From Chitinophagaceae bacterium (GTDB taxonomy: Bacteria; Bacteroidota; Bacteroidia; Chitinophagales; Chitinophagaceae): 64,000 bases of DNA. Below are positions 34,731 through 44,600 of the stretch, one piece after another. The stretch is taken from positions 1-64,000 of the forward strand of contig CANFKC010000008.1 in NCBI GenBank assembly GCA_947447265.1. Reading direction: 5' to 3'. Made by a program: the position numbers and the translations under genes. Every line of letters starts with the position of its first letter. Within the stretch, counting starts at the first letter, position 1. The notes beneath the pieces are model-generated. The model did no database searches. It saw only the letters and a list, made by a program, of their open reading frames with translations, and was not told the DNA's origin.

Positions 34731-36971
34731 ATGGTAGCACAAATAAAGAAGCTGGTTGCATTGCCCTTATTGTTGTTATGCGTAAACGCTAACGGCCAAA
34801 ACCTCACTAAATATGTCGATCCGTTCATCGGTACCGGCGGGCACGGGCATACCTATCCGGGTGCTACCGTACCCTTTGGTATGGTGCAGCTGAGCCCGGA
34901 TAATGGGGAACAGGGCTGGGACTGGTGCAGCGGCTACAACTATAGCAGTAATACCATTGCAGGCTTCAGCCATATGCACCTGAGTGGTACCGGCTGTGGC
35001 GACTGGACCGATATTTCGGTAATGCCCCACACCAGGCTTATTGACGACAGTACCACATTTTTTAAAGTGCCGTTCGATCATAAAAACGAAAAAGCAAGTC
35101 CGGGTTTTTATAGTGTGAAAATGGATAATGGCGTTAGCGTGGCCTTAACTGCCACGGAACGTTGTGGCCTGCACCAATATACCTTCCCGAAGGGCAGCAC
35201 ACCGGTTGTCCGTTTCCAGCTGAATTATATGATCAACTGGGACAATACCACCAGGTCGCGTATACTGCAGATAGACGATTCTACCATAGTTGGCTACCGC
35301 TTTTCGAAGGGTTGGGCAAATGTGCAAAGGGTATTTTTTGCAGCACGCACTTCAAAACCCATCAGCAAATTCCATTTGTACAATACCGAAACTCACGAAG
35401 AAATAGCGCAGTCTGACGAAAACGGAAAAGTATATAACGGCGAGTTGGAGTTTAAAGACCTTGAGGGACAGCCAATACTAATGAAAGTGGCGCTATCGTC
35501 AACCAGCTACGAAAAGGCGCTGGAAGCTTTGGGCGAGGTTAGAAGCTGGAATTTTGAACAATGCCGTAAACAGGCAGAAAGTAAATGGGAAGCCGAACTG
35601 CAAAAAATACAGGTAACTACAACCGATGAACATCGGAAGCGGGTATTCTATACCGCATTGTACCATACCTGCATGGCGCCGGTTCTTTATAGTGATGCTG
35701 ACGGTGTTTACCGCAATGCAAAAAATAATGTGTTGAGTATGGCCGATAAAAGGCAACGCTACACGGTATTTTCTTTGTGGGATACCTTCCGTGGGCTGAA
35801 TCCTTTGTTCACGGTTACGCAGCCACAACGCAATATTGACATATTGAACAGTATGCTGGCTTTTTACGATGAAAATGGCCTGTTGCCGGTATGGGACCTG
35901 AGCACCTTTGAAACCAATTGCATGAGCGGCTACCACGCTGTGCCCGTTCTTGCAGATGCTGTTTTGAAAAATACACCTGGCCTTGATGCGCAGCATGTTT
36001 ACGAAGCCATGCTCGCAAGCGCTAACCAGACAAACGACAGGGGCACACCAGATTACATTAAATATGGTTACCTGCCATCAGATAAAGGTTCTTTCAGTGT
36101 AACGCTTACGGTGGAATATGCCTATGATGACTGGTGTATAGCACAGGTGGCCAAAAAGCTGGGCAAGATGGACGACTATGCTAAATTTATGAAGCGGGGA
36201 GATTCCTGGCAGCAGTTGTTTGATGCGCAAACCGGCTTTATGCGTGCCAAAAAGGCGGACGGAACGTGGGTAGCGCCATTCAATCCGTATTATGCTTCAA
36301 CCGATTGGAAAACATCAAATTACGAAGAAGGCAATGCATGGCAGTACACGTTTTTCGTGCCACACGATGTGCGCGGTTTGGCTAAGTCGTTTGGCAGTAC
36401 CGATGCATTTATCAACAAGCTTGATTCCTTATTCATAGCCAACAGCACGATAGTAGGGGAGTCCGCACCGCCAGACGTGAGCGGCCTGATAGGGCAGTAT
36501 GCTCATGGCAATGAGCCAAGTCACCATATCGCCTATATGTACAACTTTGTTGGCCAGCCATGGAAAACGCAGGAAAAAGTGCGGCAGATATTAGATACCA
36601 TGTATCACGATCAGCCAGAGGGTTATTCAGGCAATGAAGATTGCGGGCAGATGAGTGCCTGGGCTGTTTGGAGTATGATGGGGATGTTCCCTGCCAACCC
36701 AGCCAATGGAGAATATGTTTTTGGCAGCCCTGTTTTCAACGAGGCTACCCTCAACTTTCCCGGAGGCAAAAAAATGGTGATAAAAGCAAAGAATAACACC
36801 AAAGACAATAAGTACATACAGAGCGTAAACCTAAATGGTAAGCCATACAACAAAACCTACATCAGCCATGCTGACCTTGTAAAAGGCGGGATTTTGGAGT
36901 TTACGATGGGCGCTGCAGCCAATAAAAGCTGGGGAGTTGCGTCCGCAAGCTGGCCAACAGGCAGGGAGTAA
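34731..36971 (+). CDS. GH92 family alpha-mannosidase
   Basis: Start at ATG 34731 with signal peptide (about 1-22, ending ANG); a GTG at 34716 is possible but less likely. The ~746-residue protein begins with the family's VDPFIGTGGHGHTYPGA and SHMHLSGTGCGD (N-terminal beta-sandwich), then an (alpha/alpha)6 barrel with EGNAWQYTFFVPHD, GNEPSHHIAYMYNF and GNEDCGQMSAWAVWSMMG. GH92 enzymes are calcium-dependent exo-alpha-mannosidases; the Glu in EGNAWQY and acidic residues in GNEDCGQ are the expected catalytic acid and base. It probably removes mannose from N-glycans or yeast mannan, fitting the GH125 gene at the right edge. Confidence 0.93.
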   Translation: MVAQIKKLVALPLLLLCVNANGQNLTKYVDPFIGTGGHGHTYPGATVPFGMVQLSPDNGEQGWDWCSGYNYSSNTIAGFSHMHLSGTGCGDWTDISVMPHTRLIDDSTTFFKVPFDHKNEKASPGFYSVKMDNGVSVALTATERCGLHQYTFPKGSTPVVRFQLNYMINWDNTTRSRILQIDDSTIVGYRFSKGWANVQRVFFAARTSKPISKFHLYNTETHEEIAQSDENGKVYNGELEFKDLEGQPILMKVALSSTSYEKALEALGEVRSWNFEQCRKQAESKWEAELQKIQVTTTDEHRKRVFYTALYHTCMAPVLYSDADGVYRNAKNNVLSMADKRQRYTVFSLWDTFRGLNPLFTVTQPQRNIDILNSMLAFYDENGLLPVWDLSTFETNCMSGYHAVPVLADAVLKNTPGLDAQHVYEAMLASANQTNDRGTPDYIKYGYLPSDKGSFSVTLTVEYAYDDWCIAQVAKKLGKMDDYAKFMKRGDSWQQLFDAQTGFMRAKKADGTWVAPFNPYYASTDWKTSNYEEGNAWQYTFFVPHDVRGLAKSFGSTDAFINKLDSLFIANSTIVGESAPPDVSGLIGQYAHGNEPSHHIAYMYNFVGQPWKTQEKVRQILDTMYHDQPEGYSGNEDCGQMSAWAVWSMMGMFPANPANGEYVFGSPVFNEATLNFPGGKKMVIKAKNNTKDNKYIQSVNLNGKPYNKTYISHADLVKGGILEFTMGAAANKSWGVASASWPTGRE

Positions 36972-37023
36972 TGTGATTTTTTTGTTGCGATTGTGTCATT
37001 ATGCAACGAACTTGACCGGTAAA

Positions 37024-37055
37024 TTGTGGTTTCTGCGATTTGATAAATACATTTG
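37024..37055 (+). promoter_or_regulatory. putative promoter of the acyltransferase gene
   Basis: ATTG at 37023-37026 and TACATTTG (exact TAnnTTTG) at 37048-37055 are 21 bases apart; the start codon at 37080 follows after a short leader. Confidence 0.5.
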
Positions 37056-37079
37056 CAAATTAATTTTGAGATATCATAT

Positions 37080-38252
37080 ATGTTTATATATTTAGCTAAT
37101 AAGTTCCGACGGATCACGAGTAACCAGGCTTATATGGCCGAAATAGATGGTATGCGGTTCCTTTCTCTTTCGCTGGTTACGCTGTTTCACATACGCGGAT
37201 ATTTCGTAGAGAAGACTAAGCTGGTATTTGCAGATAAAATCAGCGACTACCATTGGTTCAATACATTTATGGAAGGCGCTGACAGGAGCGTTCCATTGTT
37301 CTTTGCTATTAGTGGCTTTATATTATGTCTGCCTTTTGCTAATCATTATGTAAAAGGTGGCAAACCAATTGAGCTAAAAAATTACTATATACGAAGGGTA
37401 ACCCGGCTGGAACCGCCCTATTTTATTGTAATGATCATTATTTTTCTTGCACAGATTGCGTTGCATGTTTATAATTTTAAAACGCTTTTTCCTAGTTTAT
37501 TGGCTTCTCTTATTTACTCTCACAACCTCATTTATCATACCACACCTTTAGTTACCGTTGTGGCCTGGACGCTGGAAGTAGAGATTCAGTATTATATTAT
37601 TGCACCCTTTATGTTCCGCATACTAAAACTGTCAGCTTTAGCTAGGCGCACCATAATTACGCTGGCCATTCTGGGCTTTGTTATTCTGCAGAACGTATAT
37701 CCGCCTACTTTCCTCAGTATCTACGCACACATACAGCACTTCCTTATTGGTATTTTGATAGGCGATTTTTACGTATGCGGTGTAGCGAAAGACTTCTTCA
37801 AACAGAAATGGATGGCATTGGTTGGGTTGGCTGTATTCCTGGTCATGTTCTTTATGCCGATGACGCATATCTACGGCGCTCAGGATATTGTTGCCAAGCT
37901 GGCATTTCCGTTTATGATAGGATTCTTCTATTACATAATTCTGAACAACGATATAGTTAAAGCCGTCTTTAGCTTTAAGTTTGTGCCGATTATCGGTGGT
38001 ATGTGCTATACTATTTACCTGCTGCACTATACCGTTATTTCTATGCTGGGCAAGTATACCGTAAATATAAGGTTTACCGACTATTATCTGCCCAACCTCA
38101 TGTTCCAGTTTGTAATATTGATGCTGGCCATATTGGCAATTTCAGCGGTATTTTATCTGTACATAGAACGACCGTTCATGGACAAGAAGTGGGTAGACAA
38201 ATTGATGGGTAAAAAGCCAAAAGAAGTACCGGCAAAGGTTGAAACTAAATAG
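37080..38252 (+). CDS. acyltransferase 3 family membrane protein (OafA/YrhL-like)
   Basis: From ATG 37080 the product is 390 residues with about ten transmembrane helices. Family marks are EIDGMRFLSLSLVTLFHIRGYF (helix 1 with the catalytic-type His), DRSVPLFFAISGFILCLPF, YYIRRVTRLEPPYFI, and WTLEVEIQYYIIAPF. Such enzymes transfer acetyl or other acyl groups to extracellular polysaccharides or lipids. With the two genes downstream it forms a putative sugar-modification set. Confidence 0.9.
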   Translation: MFIYLANKFRRITSNQAYMAEIDGMRFLSLSLVTLFHIRGYFVEKTKLVFADKISDYHWFNTFMEGADRSVPLFFAISGFILCLPFANHYVKGGKPIELKNYYIRRVTRLEPPYFIVMIIIFLAQIALHVYNFKTLFPSLLASLIYSHNLIYHTTPLVTVVAWTLEVEIQYYIIAPFMFRILKLSALARRTIITLAILGFVILQNVYPPTFLSIYAHIQHFLIGILIGDFYVCGVAKDFFKQKWMALVGLAVFLVMFFMPMTHIYGAQDIVAKLAFPFMIGFFYYIILNNDIVKAVFSFKFVPIIGGMCYTIYLLHYTVISMLGKYTVNIRFTDYYLPNLMFQFVILMLAILAISAVFYLYIERPFMDKKWVDKLMGKKPKEVPAKVETK

Positions 38253-38281
38253 CAACGAGTCATTCATACCTATTACATCAC

Positions 38282-38289
38282 TATATTTG
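38282..38289 (+). promoter_or_regulatory. putative -7 element TATATTTG before the NeuD-like gene
   Basis: An exact TAnnTTTG word 25 bases before ATG 38315, suggesting that the two sugar genes can be transcribed separately from the acyltransferase. Confidence 0.4.
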
Positions 38290-38314
38290 TAACAGGCTAC
38301 TATTAAATAACATT

Positions 38315-38920
38315 ATGATTCTTTACGGGGCAAGCGGGCATGGCAAGGTGATAATAGAGATACTGGAAAGTACCAACGAACCTGCTATACAAATATGGGA
38401 TGATGCCGAAAAGCCGCCTATCTGGCAGTACCCCGTAACTAAGCCATTACCGGCAGGAGAGCCGTTTCCTGATAAAGTTGTAATAAGCATTGGGGTAAAC
38501 AGCACCCGCAAAAAGGTGGCTGATAAATTAAGCGCGGTTGCCGGTTTTGGCACAGCCATCCACGCAGATGCCTTTCTTTCAAAAAGAACAACAGTCGGGG
38601 AAGGAACGGTGATTATGGCTGGCGTTCGTGTGAACCCGGATGTTACCATAGGCAAGCACTGCATTGTAAATACCTGTGCATCTATTGATCATGATTGTGT
38701 GCTGGAAGATTACGTGCACATATCGCCGAATGCTACGCTGAGCGGCGATGTGAGGGTAGGCGAGGGCACGCACATAGGCGTAGGCGCATCCGTAGTGCAA
38801 TGTGTAAGAATAGGCAAATGGGCAACTATTGGCGCCGGTGCAGTGGTAATTGGTGATATACCCGATTATGCCACGGCAGTAGGTTGCCCTGCAAAAGTTA
38901 TAAAAATTAAACAACCATAA
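38315..38920 (+). CDS. NeuD/PglD-like sugar O/N-acetyltransferase
   Basis: A 201-residue protein. The N-terminal nucleotide-sugar-binding part opens with LYGASGHGKVIIEIL. The C-terminal part is a left-handed beta-helix of hexapeptide repeats (about 85-190: VGEGTVIMAGVRVN, IGKHCIVNTCASIDHDC, VGEGTHIGVGASV). The His in SIDHDC fits the catalytic base of PglD. These trimeric enzymes acetylate amino-sugars such as UDP-4-amino-4,6-dideoxy-GlcNAc or sialic acid. The aminotransferase gene starts 4 bases later, as in bacillosamine-type pairs. Confidence 0.9.
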   Translation: MILYGASGHGKVIIEILESTNEPAIQIWDDAEKPPIWQYPVTKPLPAGEPFPDKVVISIGVNSTRKKVADKLSAVAGFGTAIHADAFLSKRTTVGEGTVIMAGVRVNPDVTIGKHCIVNTCASIDHDCVLEDYVHISPNATLSGDVRVGEGTHIGVGASVVQCVRIGKWATIGAGAVVIGDIPDYATAVGCPAKVIKIKQP

Positions 38921-38924
38921 ATAC

Positions 38925-40055
38925 ATGAGTACTAAAATCTGGTTATCATCGCCACATATGGGCGGCACAGAACAAGGGTTTGTGAATGAGGCTTTTGAAA
39001 CGAACTGGATAGCCCCGCTTGGCCCGAATGTGAATGGTTTTGAAAATGATCTTTCCCTGTTTCTGGGCAACGATACGCATGTGGCTGCATTAAGCTCGGG
39101 TACTGCAGGTTTACACCTGGGCCTGGTACTGCTGGGCGTAAAAGCCGGAGATGAAGTTATTTGCCAGAGTATGACTTTTTCTGCATCTGCCAACCCTATT
39201 GCCTATGTAGGCGCAAAACCTGTGTTTGTAGATAGCGAGGAAGATACCTGGAATATGAGCCCTGAAATGCTGGAAACGGCTATAAAGGCGAGGATTGTGG
39301 CAGGGGTTACACCTAAGGCTATTATTCCGGTTCACCTGTATGGCATGCCTGCTAAAATGACGGAAATTATGGCTGTGGCCAATAAATACAATATTCCTGT
39401 GCTGGAAGATGCGGCCGAGGCATTGGGTTCGTCAATTGACGGGCGTAAGTGTGGCACATTTGGAGATATTGGTGTACTGTCTTTCAATGGTAACAAGATC
39501 ATTACAACTTCGGGTGGCGGTGCATTGGTGTCGCATAATTCGGATCTGGTGAAGGAAACACGCTTCCTGAGTACACAGGCACGGGACGAAGCGCCCCACT
39601 ACCAACATTCTAAAATCGGCTACAACTATCGCATCAGCAATTTATGCGCAGGCGTAGGCCGCGGACAGATGGAAGTATTACCTAACCGCATACAGCAGCG
39701 CAGGGACAACTATAAAAAATACTACGATCGTTACAACGGTAAAGCGGGCATCCATTTTGTAACCGAGCCTACAGGCTATTTCAGCAACAGGTGGTTATCA
39801 ACAATAATGATAGACACTGCTGCAGCAGGCTTTAGCAGGGAAGATATGCGTCTTGCACTGGAAAAAGATAACATAGAAAGCCGTCCTTTATGGAAGCCGA
39901 TGCACATGCAGCCAATATTTGAACAGTACGAGTTCTTTGGTAACGGAGTATCGGAAAAACTGTTTGCCAACGGACTTTGCCTGCCATCAGGCTCTAACCT
40001 AACCGACGCTGATTTTGAGCGGATATTTAAGGTGATGGATGAATTTGTGAAGTAA
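38925..40055 (+). CDS. DegT/DnrJ/EryC1/StrS aminotransferase
   Basis: A 376-residue PLP enzyme. The internal-aldimine lysine is K191 in SFNGNKIITTSGGG, with EDAAEALGS (161-169) supplying the PLP-contacting Asp, and SSGTAGLHLGL near residue 58. The family makes amino-sugars from 4-keto-6-deoxy nucleotide sugars. Adjacent NeuD/PglD-like acetylation suggests a diacetamido or acetamido-trideoxy sugar (PglE-like). The matching dehydratase and glycosyltransferase are not in this window. Confidence 0.92.
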   Translation: MSTKIWLSSPHMGGTEQGFVNEAFETNWIAPLGPNVNGFENDLSLFLGNDTHVAALSSGTAGLHLGLVLLGVKAGDEVICQSMTFSASANPIAYVGAKPVFVDSEEDTWNMSPEMLETAIKARIVAGVTPKAIIPVHLYGMPAKMTEIMAVANKYNIPVLEDAAEALGSSIDGRKCGTFGDIGVLSFNGNKIITTSGGGALVSHNSDLVKETRFLSTQARDEAPHYQHSKIGYNYRISNLCAGVGRGQMEVLPNRIQQRRDNYKKYYDRYNGKAGIHFVTEPTGYFSNRWLSTIMIDTAAAGFSREDMRLALEKDNIESRPLWKPMHMQPIFEQYEFFGNGVSEKLFANGLCLPSGSNLTDADFERIFKVMDEFVK

Positions 40056-40073
40056 AATATTTTTGTTGTTATT

Positions 40074-40107
40074 ATTGTAGGGGCAGAAAATTTTCTGCCC
40101 CTACAAT
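40074..40107. terminator. 34-base perfect palindrome, likely bidirectional terminator and dispersed repeat
   Basis: Two 17-base arms built around ggggcagaaaa and its complement meet without a gap, so the hairpin would close with a short A/T loop. It lies between the convergent DegT and WG-repeat genes. Related palindromes occur at 48608-48696, so it is a repeat family member that may have been recruited as a terminator. Confidence 0.75.
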
Positions 40108-40126
40108 GGTAAATCTGTTTTAGAAA

Positions 40127-40942
40127 TTAATCTTCCCAATACTGCACGCCATCCTTATCAATGTAACCGAAATCGTCATCGAGCTCCACCAGCGCAAGGC
40201 CGTCGTTGAAGTCATCGATATAATCATCGTAGATGCAAGGGATAACTAATTCTCCATTGGTATCAATGTATCCCCATTTGCCTTCCAGGCAAACTGCGGC
40301 GCGACCATCAGAAAAATCCATAGCCAGATCGTAAATGCGGTCAACAACCTGCTTGCCCGACTTGTCCCTGAAACCGTATTTTTCGCCGTCTTCTGAAATG
40401 TCCATGGTCAGGCCATCGTAGAATACGTCATCGTCAGGGTCGTTAACGAATTTGCCAGCCTTATCAATGAATTTGGTTTCGCCATTCAGCTCCACAAATG
40501 CAACACCGTTTATAAAAGGCGCCACCAGGTCAAATTTGCAAGGTATTACCTGCTCGCCCTTGGTATTAATGAAGCCCCATTTTTCTTTTACTTCAACAAT
40601 AGCCAGGCCATCAATAAAGTTCTCGGCATCGTTAAATTTAAATGGTATTACTTCTTTGCCTGTTGTATCAATATAGCCATAGCGGCCTTTCTTTTCAACA
40701 GCGGCAAGCCCATCTTTAAACGGTAGCGCATAATCGAATTTATACCCTATAACCAGCTTGTCTTCTTTATCTATATAGCCGCACATCTCATCCATCCTTA
40801 CCGCAGCAAGGCCTTCGGAAAATGGGTCGGTATTTTCGTAAACATAGGCGATAACAACCTTTTTATCAGGTGTGCAATAGCCCCAACCCTCCCCTTTACG
40901 GTAGGGTATCAGTTTAACATCGCCATTGTTCTTATTTTCCAT
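40127..40942 (-). CDS. WG-repeat protein
   Basis: Start at 40942 (MENKNNGDVKLI); the longer frame upstream adds nothing domain-like. The 271-residue protein is built of about eight WG/KWG repeats of ~34 residues, pattern (W/Y)GYID-x-x-G-x-x-VIP-x-x-(F/Y)D-x-x-x-x-F-x-(D/E)GLA-V, for example WGFINTKGEQVIPCKFD and WGYIDTNGELVIPCIYD. There is no signal peptide, so it is cytosolic as read. WG repeats form beta-propeller-like or solenoid scaffolds; the partner is unknown. The protein is strongly acidic. Confidence 0.88.
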   Translation of the reverse strand: MENKNNGDVKLIPYRKGEGWGYCTPDKKVVIAYVYENTDPFSEGLAAVRMDEMCGYIDKEDKLVIGYKFDYALPFKDGLAAVEKKGRYGYIDTTGKEVIPFKFNDAENFIDGLAIVEVKEKWGFINTKGEQVIPCKFDLVAPFINGVAFVELNGETKFIDKAGKFVNDPDDDVFYDGLTMDISEDGEKYGFRDKSGKQVVDRIYDLAMDFSDGRAAVCLEGKWGYIDTNGELVIPCIYDDYIDDFNDGLALVELDDDFGYIDKDGVQYWED

Positions 40943-41629
40943 TGTTCTTATTTTAGTTGCTGAATTGAATAATTCCCTGTTTTGGGAACGGTGTAAAAAT
41001 AGCAAAGTTTTTCGATAGCCTTGTCGGGCATATATTGTAAAATATTATTTTTATGTTGTATTAAGGGCGGGAAAAATCCGGGAACAAAATGTGAAACGCT
41101 ATCTTTTCATTTTACCCCAGAGGTCAGGTACTAATACTTAAGCCAATTCTCGCGATCCATACTTTAGTCATTGACTTTTTCTGTGGTGATTAATGTTGCC
41201 GAGACCATTGAGTTATTTATAACCAACGCCGGCAATACCTAAACTGTTTAGATGAGTTTGGTATGTAGAAAAAAATATTTTGAGGAGCTGTTCAGAGACT
41301 TTCTGCGTTCTAAAAATGTTGAATTGCAGCAGGGACGGGCATCGTCAATTTATATTTGTAAACAGTCAATTTTTAACTATTCTATATTTGGCTGACTTGG
41401 TGGATTTTGGTAAATTGTGTGAATAAAATGGGGACAATTTTTAATTACATATTAGTGTAAAATTTATACTCTTTAGCCCGCTTGAGGTTCAAAGGTTATC
41501 CACAGAAAACAATCGAGTTGTGAGTTTCTTTCTTTTACTGGCGACTGGGTTTTTGATAATTTAGCTGTCCAAATAGCATGAAAAACAGCCCTCTTCTCTC
41601 AAAATCTAAAACAAAAAAATTACAGGCAC
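40943..41629. other. 687-base intergenic region upstream of nrdJ with one DnaA-box match
   Basis: I find no convincing gene here. It holds a perfect TTATCCACA (DnaA-box consensus) at 41496-41504 and several A+T-rich stretches. I see no cobalamin-riboswitch landmarks ahead of this B12-dependent enzyme gene and no clear pair of NrdR boxes, although acatattagtgta near 41447 is vaguely NrdR-box-like. A single DnaA box could reflect DnaA control of ribonucleotide reductase, or chance. Confidence 0.4.
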
Positions 41630-44600
41630 ATGGCTTCAAAATCGACTAATACAAAGGGGCTTTCCTTTAACAGGCATTACACTCGCGACGGCGTAAGCGC
41701 GTTTGATATGTTTGACTACGACTACCGTACCTCGGTGATAAAAAATCCATCGGGTGAAAAGGTATTCGAAATGACCAATGTGGAAGTACCAAGCCACTGG
41801 TCGCAGATAGCTACCGATATATTAGCACAGAAGTACTTCCGCAAAGCGGGTGTTCCAATGCCAGATGGCACAACCACCCACGAGACTTCTGTAAAACAGG
41901 TGGCACACCGCCTTGCTAACTGCTGGAAAGGTTGGGGCGAAAGCAACGGCTATTTCGCATCGGCTGATGATGCACAGGTGTTTTACGATGAACTTATTTA
42001 CAGCATATTATTGCAAAGCTGCGCGCCTAACTCGCCGCAGTGGTTCAATACAGGTTTGTTCAGCAGTTATGGCATAGAAGGCAAGCCACAGGGCCACTTC
42101 TATGTTGATGCAAAAACAGGCAAACTGGAACGTTCTACCAACGCTTACGAACGCCCTCAGCCACATGCCTGCTTTATATTGAGTGTGGATGATGATTTGG
42201 TGAACGAAGGTGGTATCATGGACCTGTGGGTTCGCGAAGCACGTATCTTCAAATATGGCTCAGGTGTCGGTACTAACTATTCTAACATCCGTGCGGAAGG
42301 TGAAAAACTGAGCGGTGGTGGTACTTCAAGTGGCTTAATGAGCTTCCTGAGAATAGGTGACCGCGCTGCAGGTGCTATTAAGAGTGGCGGTACTACCCGT
42401 CGTGCTGCTAAAATGGTGTGTCTCGATCTGGATCACCCTGAAGTAGTTAACTTCATTGACTGGAAAGTAGAAGAAGAAAAGAAAGTTGCCGCGCTGATAG
42501 CTGCAGGTTATGCATCTGACTACGAAGGCGAAGCATACAAAACTGTATCTGGCCAGAATTCTAATAACTCGGTTCGTATACCTAACTCTTTCTTCAAGTG
42601 CCTGGATAGCAATGGCGATTGGGAAATGACCGCACGCAGCACAGGTAAAGCAATGAAAACCATTCCTGCGAAAGAACTGTGGGAAAAAATTTCTTATGCT
42701 GCATGGCGTTGCGCTGACCCGGGTACACAGTATAACACTACCATCAACGAATGGCATACGTGTCCGGAAGGTGGTTCTATCAGGGCATCTAACCCATGTT
42801 CTGAATACATGTTCCTCGATAATACTGCTTGTAACCTGGCATCACTCAATCTGCGTCGTTTCTTTAACGAAGAAACCAGCAAGTTTGATGTGGAAGGTTT
42901 CGAATATATGACCCGCCTGTGGACCGTAGTACTGGAAATATCAGTATTAATGGCACAGTTCCCTTCACCTGAAGTTGCGCAGTTGAGTTATGACTACCGT
43001 ACCCTTGGTTTAGGCTACGCAAACCTGGGCTCTATGCTTATGGTAAGCGGTATTGCTTATGATAGTGAAGAAGCCCGTGCTATTGCCGGTTCTATTACCG
43101 CTATTATGAATGGTGTTGCTTACAAAACATCGGCTGAAATGGCAAGTGTTTTAGGCACGTTCGCAAGATACCCTGAAAATAAAGAGCACATGATGCGTGT
43201 AATGCGCAACCACCGTGCAGCGGCTTATGATGCTACCGATGCTTACGAAGGCCTTGAAATAAAGCCTGTTGGTATCAACGCTAAATATTGCCCTGACTAC
43301 CTGCTGAAAGCAGCTACTAAGGCGTGGGATGATGCAGTGCAGATGGGCGAAAAATATGGCTACCGCAATGCGCAGGCTACCGTAATAGCGCCTACCGGTA
43401 CTATTGGCCTGGTAATGGATTGCGATACTACAGGTGTTGAGCCTGATTTCGCTCTAGTAAAATTCAAGAAACTTTCAGGTGGTGGTTATTTCAAGATCAT
43501 CAACCAGAGTATACCTGCCGCGCTGAAGAAATTGGGCTACAAAGCAGACGAAATTGATACGATTGTTAAGTATGCAAAGGGGCATGGTACATTTGCCGGA
43601 GCACCTTTCATAAACCACCAGAGCCTGAGCGAAAAAGGCTTTATTGCAGAAGAAATAAAGAAACTGGATATTGCAGTAGAAAGCGCGTTCGAAGCTGGTT
43701 TCGTATTTAACGTATACACACTTGGCGAAAGCTGCCTGCAGCGCCTTGGCTTCACATCAGAGCAATATTACGCACCTGATTTCAGCCTGTTGCATGAATT
43801 AGGTTTCAGCGATGACGAAATTGAAGCAGCCAACAGCTATGCATGTGGTACCATGACGGTAGAAGGTGCACCATTCTTAAAAGACGAACACCTTTCTGTA
43901 TTCGATTGCGCAAACAAATGCGGTAAGCATGGTGAGCGTTACATTCATGCACATGGCCACCTGCGCATGATGGGTGCAGTGCAACCATTTATCAGCGGTG
44001 CTATCTCTAAAACCGTAAACCTGCCTAATGAAGCAGCTATTGACGAAATAAAAGATTGTTACTACCTCAGCTGGCAGTTAGGCCTTAAGGCTTGCGCGTT
44101 ATATCGTGATGGCAGCAAACTGAGCCAGCCGTTAAGCAACAAGAGTGATAGTAAGAAAAAAGATAAGGAGGAGTCTAAAGAGGAAGCAGCGGATAGTGGC
44201 CAGATAGTAGACATGAGCCGCCTTACGGTTGAAGAATTGCTGGAAGAAGTGAACCGCAGGGTTCAGGAAAGTCCGGATACTCAATTGAAACGTGAACTGA
44301 GCCGAATAGTAGAGCGTAAGCAGTTACCTGCAAAACGTCGTGGCTATACCCTGAAGGGTAAAGTTGGCGGACAGGCATTATTCCTGCGTACTGGTGAGTA
44401 TGGTGATGGTACATTGGGCGAAATATTCATAGACATGGCCAAAGAAGGTGCAACTATGCGTAGTTTGCTGAACAGCTTTGCAATTGCTATATCTGTAGGT
44501 CTGCAGTATGGTGTGCCGCTTGAAGAGTATGTTGATAAATTCATCTTTACCCGCTTTGAGCCATCTGGCATGGTAGAGCACCCGAATATTAAAACAGCTA

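Noticed and set aside
41447-41462. NrdR box candidate acatattagtgta
   Set aside because: It matches the consensus poorly and no second copy at the expected spacing is visible.
40943-41629. Cobalamin riboswitch before the B12-dependent ribonucleotide reductase
   Set aside because: I looked for B12-box-like sequence and paired stems and found none that could be supported.
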